Shown here piece by piece: positions 24,001 to 37,000 of a stretch of 64,000 nucleotides of DNA; the stretch's first letter is position 1; each line of letters begins with the position of its first letter. The position numbers were made by a program, and so were the translations under genes. Source of the DNA: Candidula unifasciata. Lineage: Eukaryota > Mollusca > Gastropoda > Stylommatophora > Geomitridae. The DNA is taken from positions 532,318-596,317 of the forward strand of contig CAJHNH020000504.1 in the NCBI GenBank assembly GCA_905116865.2, read 5' to 3'. A model generated the notes under the pieces. That model was not told where the DNA came from, did not search any database, and worked only from the letters and a program-made list of their open reading frames with translations.

Positions 24001-27000
24001 AGAATTCTTCTAAGAGTGATTTTGTCATGTATATACATGTGTTTGTTATCTGACACATTTAAAGCTCATGGGCTGTTATGGCTCAGGATTGAGGGAGAAC
24101 TGTAAAAGAAGAAAAATTATACTTTTGGCTTGGCAACTAGTAGTTTGACTTTGAAGGTTTATTATGGCATTAACTAGGGGTGTGGCATAAACCTTGATAG
24201 AGAAACAGACATTTAGCCAGGTATGCCTTGATGAGTTTGCTCAAAAAAATCGAGATGGGCTGGCTCAAAGACCGCTGAAATCACTGATGAAATCTTACCT
24301 GATAAAAACCAATAAAGAGCAGAAGAAGAAGAAAATAATGACAGTAATGGTTCAGCTGACCATTGTAATAAATTAAGAGTAAGAAACAAAAATGACACAG
24401 TATGGTAAGGCAAATTAATGTAGACATACAATAAAAGTCACTGAAATTTTAGAACTAGTAGAATCACCAGTGGCAATAGCTAGATGCTGGTTTGAAGGTT
24501 TGAATCCACATTGAGTGTGATGTTTATAATGAAGCTAGGCTTCCAGGTCGACTCATATTAAAATAAGTACCAGAAAAATGTCCTGTGAAGTAAAGGCAGC
24601 CAATGTGATGCTGATTGCATCATCCATCGAGTGCTGAATATTCTATTACAAATATGTTTCTTTCCCCAGAAACATTAATCCCAGAGAGTGAAGTCCTTTT
24701 AGTTTTACTTACTCACAGTTGCCATTGCCCATGCTATCTACCGCTGGACTTGAAGAAAAGTTAACCATTTAATTAAAACAGTGAACATAGCAAGGCGATA
24801 TTAATACATATATTTACTATTTGAGATGAAATACATGTTTTAGTAATAGCATGTTTACAAGTTTTCTGTAGCAGTAACTAACATACATCTTGTTTCAGAT
24901 ACTTTACAAAGTGTGGTGGACTTAGCTAATCGTACTGTTCAAGATAAGCCAGTAAGTAATCTTTATAATACTGGACAAGATTTCTTAGTATGGTTTGTTG
25001 AAACTGATTTATTTCTGTGTTATAGAAATAATGCAGAAACTTAACAGTGCATCAGCTTATATTTTCTTAAATAGGTTTTTCAATTCTTTTCTCTTAGGTT
25101 GCAGATGTACTAAGCTCAGAAATCATGGAGTGCTTACAGTGGAGGAAGGGAGCATTGCTGTACATGTACTGTCACACAATTAACACACAGTTTTCTTCAG
25201 AAAGTTTGCCATTTTACTTCAGTCAGGTTAGTTTATTAATAATAAAATTGTATATACAGAGACTTTAAATGTACAAATAGAAAGCATAGTTATAAGTTAA
25301 ACAGTATAGATTGATTAATCTTAAACAATAACAAAGGGATAATCCTTGGAGTTTCAGACCTGTAAAGACTTAATTTTAAGTAAATCATTTTTGTTTACAA
25401 ATTATTCCAGCCAAATATAATGTGATGGAAGAATATGTTATTTTATTTACTATAAATGTAGATTTTACTATCAACATTATCATCCTTATACTTAGGTCAA
25501 AATAGTAAACTATTAGCAAATATCTTTCACCTAGTTTTCAAAATCTGTGCATTTCCAGGGCTTTTAGGAAGAAAAAAAAAGATAAGTTATGTTTGATTAA
25601 TTAATGAATTATGTAAGATTAATAACACAGCTTAATAACAATAAAGCAACTGGGGCTTATGACATTGCTACTGAACTTATAAAATAAGGTTGTCATGCAT
25701 TAGGTTTAAAGATATATGAATTGATAAAACTAGTTTGGAAGATCAAGAAATTACCCTGTGAGTGGAAAAAGTCTTTATTATTACCCATTTTTAAGAAAGG
25801 AGACAGTAGTAAGTGTGAAAATTATAGTGATCAAAGCAGGTTTCTGACAGAACAGATCAACAGTAGATCAATTATTCATTTTACAGCAAATAACAGAGCA
25901 AAACTGGGAAAATAGAAGAGATGCACATAATATTTTTGTAGATTTTAAAAAGACATATGATAGTGTACACAGAAACAGTTTATGGAATGCTTAAAGGACT
26001 TTGGAATACCAAATTAATTAATTAGCATGACCAAGCTATAAATGGAAGACACTGCAAATAACATCTGATTTAATGTTGTTGAATGTTGAATAAAGAATCA
26101 ACATCACAGCACTCAGGACACCCCTATAAGTGTTCCGTCCCTAACTTCAGCAGCAAGCGAAGAGTTAAATTTCTGATGGTACCAGTATTTGTCTGATCGT
26201 ATATCCATCTCGCCTTTCCCCTAAGTGCCGAGCGTTCACCAGATCCCTGTGTAACTCCTCGCAGTGCCATTCTCTTCAGACCGTAATGATATATCTGTTC
26301 CTCATCACTGTTCACTCACTCCCAAACATCCAACTTGTCATACATCAGTTCACCAAGTAGTACAGAACCGGCCAGTCTATCTGCCTGCTCACCTGCATGA
26401 CCTGGAGAAAATATCCAAAGGATGCTAACTACCCGTGACCTCTGAAGTGATGCTTGCCACTTTGCATGGAGCATGCCTGTCTCCACCTTTCTCAGCATGC
26501 TCTGTGATTCAGTTACAATGAAGACGTGTGTGCACAGCTGATTCTCAAGCCAGCGGAAGGCAGCAGTGACTGCTTCCACCTCCATTCACAAATTAGACGT
26601 TGTGATATTATATGTCAGGCTTTGTTGCACCAAGGGATGCCCATTCACCTTCGCTATAAACCCCCATGCACTACGTCTGCCCCTCAACATAGAGCCATCT
26701 GTATATACAGTCACATCACTTTAGCGGGAATTGTCATAAATCATTTGTGGAACTTCTGATTCTAAAACACCAGCTGGCCTGTCCCTGCACTCACATCCCA
26801 AAGTGATTAGAACCCTACACAAATCTGAAAAATGATCGGACACTTTGACCCACTCCTCTCCTCGCCTAAATTTATCAAGCCTGCACATTTGTCCAATTGT
26901 GTCTTCAGCTAGGCCCATTGAAGACTTTCCTCTTTTCAGTCTGTGACCCTTAGCTCTATCAAGGGCTTTATTCAGGAGTTGCCTCTTGTCTGCAGCTACT

Positions 27001-30000
27001 CTGAGATATGACTTTGCTTGCAGAACTTAAAGCCTATCTGCAATAGTAAGCAGTGCAAGTATATATCACATACATACTATCAGGGTATCTCTTGTACATC
27101 TCAGAATTACCTGCATGGCTTCATTATGTATGTGTTCAAGTTTCATCAGGTGACTCTTTTATATGGTAAGCATGCCAAGTCCATAATCTATCACCGACAG
27201 GATCACATGCTGGAACATTGTGAACATTCTTTGTTCCATCTCCATTTCTGCCATAATCTTGAGAGCATTGAGTCCTTTTTGGTATTTCGCTGCTACTGCA
27301 TCCCTGAAGGACAGGCTTCTATCGAAAATGATACACAGGTACCTTAGTTTTCTTTCTCTTTTGATGTTACTGTTATTAACTGTGAGGTTCGAAATGTTGC
27401 ATGGTTCTGAGTTCCATGTACCAAGGCGAAGGGCAACCATACGTGAATGCAGGACAGCTGCTATCCATTTCACAAACCACGGTCAAACATCCTTCTCCGT
27501 GAGTGCAGAAATCAAAATGTCATATATGACTCTATTGTAGGCATCCTCAAGATCAAGTGCTACCACAACTGTCTCCTGTCTATTCTGGAAACCCTCATAA
27601 ACATCAAAAGCAAAAGTATTGGACAAGGTTAAAAAAAGCAAGGTGATGATCTGTTCCCACTTCTTTTCATCTTGGCCTTGAAGAAAATTATAAAGAAATT
27701 AGGGGAAAAAAAGAGTGTACTAAAGGTGAAACTACAAGAAACTATTATGCAGATGACATTGTTACCATTTGAGAAAATTAACTAGAGACAGTATAAGACA
27801 ATCCCAATCAGCACAAAGAGACATCTTATTCAAAGCATATTTATTCTAACTCTGTGCTACCAGTGCCAGACATGGTCACTCACAACAAACCATAAAAGAA
27901 AATTAGTAACCACGGAAATGAGATGTCTGAGAAGGGCTGTAGGAGTGACCATAAGAGATAAGATCAGAAATGAGATCATAAGAGAACAAGTCGGCACAGA
28001 ACCAATTCTGGATTACATACAAAGACAGCAAGTGAAATGGTTTGCCCACTTAGAGAGAATGCCTTGTGACACCATACCATACAAAGCATACATGGGAAGA
28101 GAAGAAGGACGTAGAGCACGGGGTAGACCAAGAACAAGATGGAAGGATAACATCAGAGAAACTCTACAACAGCACGATGTGCCTATGGTCGAGGCAGCCA
28201 GAAGAGCTAGAAACAGAACCTTATATCTCCCTCGACACCCACAGCGGTAAAAGAGGAAGTGAAGAAGAAGAAGAAGAAGAACTAGAGACAGTAAAAACAA
28301 AAATTGATGTTTAAATCACCATTGGTCACTTGAATCATCATAGCTAATAGACTGAAATGGTTGAGGCATATTGAGAGAAAGTCAGATGACAGAGAGGTAA
28401 AAACTGTAGACACAAGGGAGCTAAATTGTCATAGACCAAGAAGACCACAGAGAGATCATATTCAGACAGACCTACAAACACTTGGTGTCACCAGTTGGAA
28501 AGAAACAGCCAACCAGAGAGGTGAATGAAGCGGGTGATATCTACACGATTGAACCTTGAAAACTTGGAATGCTGAAGAAGAAGAAGATGATAACAGTGAA
28601 AGATATTAAAATTATGAAAAATAATGAAACAAATCAGATAATAAATCCACAGTAGGGTCGAATAGTAGTGATGCTAAATATTTATCAGGTAAAGTAGTCA
28701 AGGTCTTCTAAAAATTATTAGAGAGTTTTAAGAAATTCCATCCTGGTCTCACTGGGAGAGGGGGGATGACCCAGTGCTTATGATGTGCGGAATATAGCAG
28801 CCACCAGAACACAACATAAGCGGTGTAAGCAACTGTGCGTCACGGTCCAGTGAGTAACAACTGTGTACTTCTGTTTGCCAAAGACATTGAGAGCGAGCAG
28901 AAAACTAGGCTAATTTATTATCAACTTTATAGTTGGACAGTGTCCACAAACATTTCCGACAGGAAAATAGGTTAGGTTCAGTCTAGCAGCGGATGGCTGC
29001 CGTCCAATTTTATACAACCAGTCACTGTCAGACTATCAGAAGTAACAACAATCAGATGACAATTGTCATTGGTTTAATTATTTTACTGAGTATTTAACTG
29101 TGTTATAAAATTGTTTACATATGTTTTGATAGAAAGAAACTAGCAAATTTTTTACAGAGTGCTAGTTGGACCGTAGATTTTTCTGAACAAATTAATAATG
29201 CAGTCTTGTGTAACAAAAGCTGTTGAACCACCTTGAACAGATAGGAGAAAATTACTATGCGGGGCATCCATATATTTGTATTACCTCCAATTCAGAGATC
29301 ATCAAAGTGGGAGCAACAGCCTACTCCAAACCATACCAGCCAAAACATCAAGTTAAAGACCGCAACTACTTTAAGAAACAGATAGTGATTATTGAGTGTA
29401 AATATTGTAATAGAAAACACGACAATGATTCCATTTGTGACAAACACTCAGACTATGATAAGAGAATTAAAGAGTTGTTTGATAGAAGAAGGAACAAGTT
29501 GAGTGCATATGACATGGTGGTAAAAGGCTAATCTTGTAACTGTTATAATCATGTGAGTTCACAGTGTAAATTTAAGAAACAGTTTAAAGAGACCCATGTG
29601 GTATATGAAAGGTTAGATGACAAATCATACACCGAGCAAGTTGGGGCCAATTCGATAGAAGTATATGGTGAAAATGGAAGTTGTCAGACTTGTACACAGT
29701 TTCAAGATGGGGAAACTTACCGTGTGGGCACCTGGTATTCATTTAGGATTGCAGGGAGTGGCACATAGCCACGGTAATCTAAAACTGCAAAAAGGGCAAA
29801 TTCACTGGTAGACAGTATCCGTCCTCACAGACATGGGTGCAATGGTCTCAGGCATTTGAGAGATACTAGTCAAACCAAAAGAACAGACTGAGATATATAT
29901 TTTGTTATCAGACATTTGGTGACAACAAAGAGAAATATAGGGTAGCCAATGTGTTGATAAAGTAAAAGTGCGCATCGGGCATATGGGACGAAAATCCCAT

Positions 30001-33000
30001 ATTTTTACAGACCAATCGGCACTAGGTTGGTAATGTGGTCAGCATTACACCAGCCGCCTTCACATCTCCAGGAGAGCTATTCTGGTACCCATTTTAGGAT
30101 GGGTCCCCCTGCGACGCCCCATACCATGATAAAAAATCCACGCAGCCAACTGATTTTCAATCTCCGTATGTTTGAATTATGAGTTGGACTCGCAACGCCT
30201 AAGCCACGGACGTTGCAATGTGTTAAAAAGAACACCCAATGTGTTGATAACAACACCTTACATTGATAAGGTTATAAGTGTGGCAGTACTACCAGCACCA
30301 TGTGCAGATTTGATTTTAGGGAAAATAAATTATTTTAAAGAGGTAACGGAAGAAGACATTGTGAATTGGGAAAAAGACAACATTCCAGTCATGAGTGAGA
30401 ATGGGATCATGAATGATATTCATGCAAACCCCACATCCAGTGCAAAGGTGGTAATGGCAGAACAACGGTTGCAAAGGTGCATGAATATATTAATGAATAT
30501 TATGTATGATTTCTTTTATATTTCAGATCAATTTGTAACTAACATGACAGAATTGTTCAGATCAATTTGTAACTAACATGACGGACAAGACAGTGACTTT
30601 AATAAAAGATGATAACAGAAAATGAATTGAATTTTGATTATTATGATGTAATATGAATATGTAAACAATTTTTTATGACAGTGATTGTAAATGTTTTTCA
30701 CATAGATAATATGATACTTTAGTAGAGAGGGCAGATTTAATACTTTACACAAAAAAAATGATGGGTAATTAACACCATTAACTTATGGGAATTGTGTCAA
30801 GCTCCTTGGTGGGAGAACATGAAGATCCAGTTGAGACAGATATCAGTGGAAGTTGCCCAGTGAGTACATATAGAGAAGGTGAGACCTTAGTCGATGTTGA
30901 CTTCAGCACTGAATTGGGGATGCTTTGGGTTGTTGTTTTGTCTTTAGGTAGACTTTGGGATGGGAAATGCGCAGAGCCTATATGGTCTTCCACACTTAAT
31001 CAGGAGTGTCTTAGGGTGTTGATCCCATTAAGCTATATGGTACAACAACTGGTCATGTTACAAGTGGAAATCATGCTAAACCTAGGTAAAGGTAAGCAAT
31101 AACTGACACCAATACTGACACTGTGGATAATAGGTAATATCCACATAATTACATTGAAATGACAGCGAACCTCTAAAGTATAACCAGATGGTAAAGGAAG
31201 GAAAAAACAATGGGGAGGGGAGAGCTGTAATGAGATTATTCCCAGGGAAACCCCAGAGTTTCCCAATTGAGGGGACAAGGTCAGGGGGCCAGGGAAACAA
31301 AAGACACAGAGGAAAACACGTCCCAGGTTCTGTGAACAGGTGTAAAGAAAAAGCCTGAGATTAGAACGAACATTTTGAATGGAGACGAGATAGAGTCAGT
31401 TGTGTTATGACTGTGTGAGAGGTAGGTTGTTTGTGGGTGCAACTGAGGTGAACATCATAGTGAACTGAAGGAACATTGTTTTGGAAGCTCGAATGTCTGA
31501 GGAAAATTGATTCTGAATGACAGCGTCTAGTGCTGGAGAACATTTGTGTTATTGTGATTTAGATGCCGAAACTTAATCGAATGGAACGTTCTGACTGGCA
31601 GTTGTAAAGAACCTGCTTGTCTAGTGTTTTAATGTATGGCTGCATTGCAGGCTGGTGACAAGTAAACCTGCTGAAGTACACACCAACCCTAACACTTGTG
31701 GAACACACGCACACAATGTTTATTATCAAAGAGCACTAACTCTTGCAGTTGGCCTCAGGAGCTGTAAGCGCTCCTTATTTGAAACCAGGCAGTGCAAGCT
31801 CTACATTTGCTATTTGCGCCTTATAGCGTTTCATTGAATAAGCTCCGGGCTTAAACCTACCACACTCCCATATAGCACTGTCTAAAGCTGCTATCTCCCG
31901 ATGCCAAATAATTATGCGGCACACGCCGAGTAAGGGCTGAGGGTGTGTATGTAGATGCTACCACCAAGCATATTGCTTTACCACTTTGCCCATAACGAGA
32001 TATCACTATTATAAAGGGGTCTAATTGCTGTCATGAATCTATCTGACAGCAGGTAATTGTTTCACTGTCGTCCTGTCATGGTAGTCAGTCATGAGCATGT
32101 GTCAACGACCAGGAAGAACTGTGGGCATTGACAGAATGACTTATTGTTGTGCCACAATAAACAATATCCACATTATCATCGTGTTTTAAATGTGTGCCAC
32201 AAAAAAAAAAAAAACTATATCCACATTATCATCGTGTTTTGAATATGTGCAACAATAAACAATATCCACATTATCATCATGTTTTTTTCCGAATATACTA
32301 TCATGTGCCCAGAATTCACAGCTTGATCGAGACACGTATGATGTCCAGAAAGTAGAATGAGCCAACAACAGCATCATCACACCAGTGCTGCTTCAAGATG
32401 GGTGATGTAGCCAAATATAACACTGGCTGCTTTTATTTTACACAACATTTGTTGCTGGTGAATTAATCATATTTCAATTTTTGTATTGTATAACCTTTAT
32501 AACAAATATAACTTACTGCATTCCCGCCTCCCACTTTTCAAGTTGTACTCCTGCATGTCCTGGACAGTATATCCACCTGATTTCCTTCAGTGGTGGCGTA
32601 CTAACTCTTGGTATCCACTCATGCCAAATGAGTCCATTTTTAACCTTCCCCAGTGCCGACTGAGAATCAGACACAATAATAACTTTGTTTTCTGCTATTC
32701 AAATCAGAGCTGCAGTGATTGCCTCCACTTCCATCCTCATGCTTGAAGTTGTGGATAAAAAAGCTCCGTTTTGTTCTGCCACAATCTTTCTCTTCATTCT
32801 AGCTGAAAATTCCCAACCAGATCTTACAACAGAACCATCGATGTATGCTATTGCCCAGCCTTTTTATCTATCAGTTGTTGTATCTATAATTCTGCCATAC
32901 CGTTAATCACTCTCTACATTCTCTTTGAAACATGATAATGACCTGCTGTTGTGGGTGTTCATGTTGACCCATTCCTGCCCCCTGTGTATTTGCTTGACTG

Positions 33001-34014
33001 AGGTCGCTGTTTCAGTGGTATCTTCAGCTGGTGTCATCCATGAATTTCCTCTTTTCAACCGGCCCCCTCTTAAATCTTTCAGATTGCCATGTAGCGGATG
33101 CCTTACATCATTAATAACTGGCATTTAGACCATGGCTTGCGCCAGTGACGGTCTAAAATTGACCGATGTCAGCCCAAGTATATACCTTTTTGTTCTAATT
33201 GGTATATCTCATGTACAACTCTATATGATTCTCATTCCTTCATTTTGAATCCTTTCAAGCTTTGTACTCTGTGAAGTAGATAGGGTTGATATTCTTAGGC
33301 CAAATCAATTACTGAAAGGACCAAATGTTTGAGCAATAGGACCAATAATCTCTGTTCCATGTGTCGCCACCATTGTCTTCAGTGCTGCCAGGCCATGCTT
33401 GCATTTATCACAGTCTGTTCCACGTAATATTTGTGGGACAGACTGCAATCAAATGTCAAACCTAAGTATTCTAACTTCTCGCCCTTCCACATTTCTACTC
33501 TTCATGGATATGCTTGGCAAGTCTTCACTAAGACACAAACAGAAAAATTGAATGAACCTAACAATGCAAAATAATTTTTTCATGTCTTTGAAACTGGGGA
33601 GGGGGGGGGGGGGGGGCACTTTTTAATACGTATGCAGAAGAAATTTCTTGAAGGCCAAAAAAGTAGCTGAAGGTTTGCTTATAATAAAATATGGTTGAAG
33701 GATTCATTTACCTATGTTTTCTGCTTCCAGTGCTTAGAGGATGGCATAAAGTATCTTACTTCTGTGTTTTGTACTGGATCTCCACCAAAATGGCTAACTG
33801 GTGCCATGTTAAAGAAAGCAGAAATTGATTCTGAAGAAGAAGCAGAGGATAAAGCTGGCATGTTGTTGGCTCAAGGTATGATGAAGGTTTAATACCTCAA
33901 GTGTAGTTATTTTCAGAAAATATGAATAAGTAATTTGTTTTAAGATTTTATAGCTGCCATACATATACTAACAGTGTTAGAGGAATTGAATATGACCTCT
34001 CTCTCTCTTTCTCT

Positions 34015-34051
<37 letters not shown>

Positions 34052-37000
34052 AACAGATTTTACAGCACTGTTCAATAGAGCTTAGCATATATCAAAACTG
34101 TCAATATATCTTCCTGAAATCAATGATTATTCTTGTGTTATTTGCATTTCTGTAATGCTGCACTGATCATCCAAGTTTTAATCTAGGCAATTCATCTAAA
34201 TTTATTCAAATTTTTTGAATTATTTGAATTATCATTGAATCTATTCAGTTTTGTGCTTTATTTTATGTTGATGTAACTCTGTAGTAACACACCTGATGAG
34301 ATACAGCGAAATATGCCTAGCAATAAATTGTGCAATGTATTGTTTGTGTCCGCATTATTTAAATTCATCTAATTGTATTTTCTTAGGAGTGCCTTCTGAT
34401 CCCCAGATTTTCTTCTGTCTTGTAAATTATTCAGTGACAACATTTAACTTTGGATTGAATATATTCTTTACTCCACTTTTTTACTTGTGTCAGACTTGAA
34501 CATTTTAGGTCTTGGTTCCACCTTGGTAAACAACACGCTCGTTCTGACATGCTTTTGAGCTCTCCCTGCAGTGAGTTGTAAACGTGGGTACTGATTTGCT
34601 TTAATCATTGAAAAGAATTCTTCTTCTTTTTGCTCTCCTGAGTGACATATTGTGTTGTGCCTATTTACAGCATAGCTGCAATATTTGCACTTTTTGGCCG
34701 ATACATTCAACTTCATCAAGCATTTGTCCACCTAGTTAGCCTTCCTGGATAGTTTCATGGGAAGTCACTAGGGTAGCCTATTAGATCAGCTGGCATACCT
34801 TCACGACCAAGTAGCAAGCTTACGGTTGGTTCATTGGACAACTGTTGGACTTTGTTGGCAATTGGCAGAGGGACACTTGCAGACAATTCGGACACAATGG
34901 ACTTAAGGGATAGGACTTTCTTTCTTACTAGACACCAGGACCATCCTACCAAGGCGCGTCCCCAAAGACGTTCCATTGTGTCCAGAGCCAGATCGAAGCT
35001 CTTTCAGCAGCTTCGCCCAGTTGTTGAAGTGATCGTTTGCGCTCGTGTCCTCGCAAACCCAGCTACTTTAACACATTGTACATGGAAGTGAAGATAAGAC
35101 CTCTGTACGCTTCGTATTTCCTCAGACCAGCTGCGAGATCACTGTATTTTTTTAGCTTATACATGTGATTTTTGCCCATTCATGACTCATACGGCATGGT
35201 TAGCTCAATCAGGATGAGCTGTTGTTTCTCCGCAGAATGTAGGAATAAATGTCAGGTCACAGGCCAGTCTTTTGGATTAACTCTGGCTACTTTTCATTAC
35301 CAGGCAAGTCAACAGCCAGTAACCAGTCCCTCACACAGTCAAGCATCGATGGAGCGTATGCGACCTTGTTGAATTTACATTTATAAATCTGCCCAGCCTT
35401 GAGGAAGCGCATGGGGATAACGGTAGGACTGGTCCTCACGTTGGCCCTCATCCTAGCTTGGTCCACAATGTCCACTAACTCTTTCAAGACTTAGTTGTGG
35501 CGCCAAGTGTAACTACCCTGACCTAGGGCTTTTCTGCACGCAGACAATACGTGCTCGAGCATCTGTTTAGCTCTGCATAGTGGGCTGTCGGGTTGGGGCC
35601 GTAGCGGCGTGCCACTTGACCATGTTGACACCGGACGGTAACACATTGTATGCAGACCTTACAATAAAGCTCAGCCACAGCGGGGCCATTCGCCAGATTT
35701 CACCCTATGTGAGTATTCATGGCAAGGCCCTATCGAGGCTCATCCACTTGCCTTGCTGCGACTGTTGGGCAGATTTTTGGATCAGAGTCTCATTTTCGGC
35801 ATCCCTTACTTGCTGTGTTACCATGTCTCAGCACTCTTTGGCTGTGGCTTTGGACCACCAACTGACTTTCCCGTTCCCAAGGCCTTGACAGTTCTTTTGT
35901 GTGTAACCTGTAACTTCCTTCAATTTCAGTGCATCTTGGGCAGATTCAGTCGCATCAAGAACTTTCTATTTCTTGCCTGTCTTTAGAGCTGGCTGGACAG
36001 CTGTTACCGTGGGGTCTGAAGACTCACACAGTATCGTCGCGAGTCTTACTTTGCCAGCTTTAAACTCTTCTGTTATTGATTTGAGCGGGGGTACCAGCTT
36101 AGCCTGCTTGCAATACAGAGCCACATCAGTCAGACAAGGTGGTGCTCCCAATCATTTTCTCATGGCTGTGTTGATTTTCCACTCCATGGTTTCCACTGCG
36201 GTCATTGTCACGAGCAGCGGCCAAAGAAACTTTGGGATCAACATAAACTAAAGACACCAGACCTTAAACTTCCCAAACTGATCATCGCCACCTTACCTTT
36301 TAGGATTGACAGATTCCTGGACTTCTGCAGTTTGAACTGCATTCCGCACCATTGGACAACGTTGTTCAATCTTTTCAGAATTGTGTGGGCATCATCCTCT
36401 GTGCCCGTGGTTATAGTTGTGTCATCCATAATTGCACGTAGTGGAGGCATCCAGCGGTCCCCAATCTGAAGACCTTGACTGAAGCCGGCAGCCCCGTCTA
36501 ATATGACCTGCATGACCATAATGAACAGTATTGGCGAGATCATACATCCCATTGCTATCCTAATCTGGAGCTCAGTTCATCTCATAGTAAACATCAGGGT
36601 AGAGAAGCGTATAGCGAACTTTGAGAAATATTGCTCGATCATTTCAGTGATCTGTTTCGGTACATGGAACATGTGAAGAGCCTGCCATAATAGCTTATGG
36701 AGAACCGCTCAATAGGTATTGATGAGGTCCAACCATATCAGGTACAACTGAGTTGTCTCTGCTTTAGCCCTCTGAATAGACTCCCAGATCATGGTCGCAT
36801 GTTCAAGGCACATATGTGTTTTCCGCTCCACGCTAATCTTAGCAAGCGGTGAAGCATTCAGAGGATTTTGGGACATTGCTTGTACATGACGTACGGAACA
36901 CCATTGGGCCCTGGGGCGGACTTGCGCGCTAGCTGGTTTTACAACTTCTTCGACCTCAGACTAAGAGAGAGGCATCATTTTAAATGGTACCTTCGGCAAC

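Larger units (their letters stand above)
29150..31700 (+). mobile_element. LTR-retrotransposon B (gag/protease remnants plus 3' LTR)
   Basis: CKYCNRKHDNDSIC (29395-29440) and CNCYNHVSSQCKFKK (29533-29580) are retroviral-type zinc knuckles. VLTDMGAMVSGI near 29820 is an aspartic protease active-site-like motif (normally DTGA). PCADLILGKINYFKEVTEED (30300-30350) fits the protease end. Reverse transcriptase and integrase are absent, so the interior is deleted. The 3' interior is collinear with fragment A (7545-8315), followed by a purine tract and LTR start TGTAATG at 31226. Stops interrupt every frame. A SINE-like insertion splits it at 29961-30235. Confidence 0.65.
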
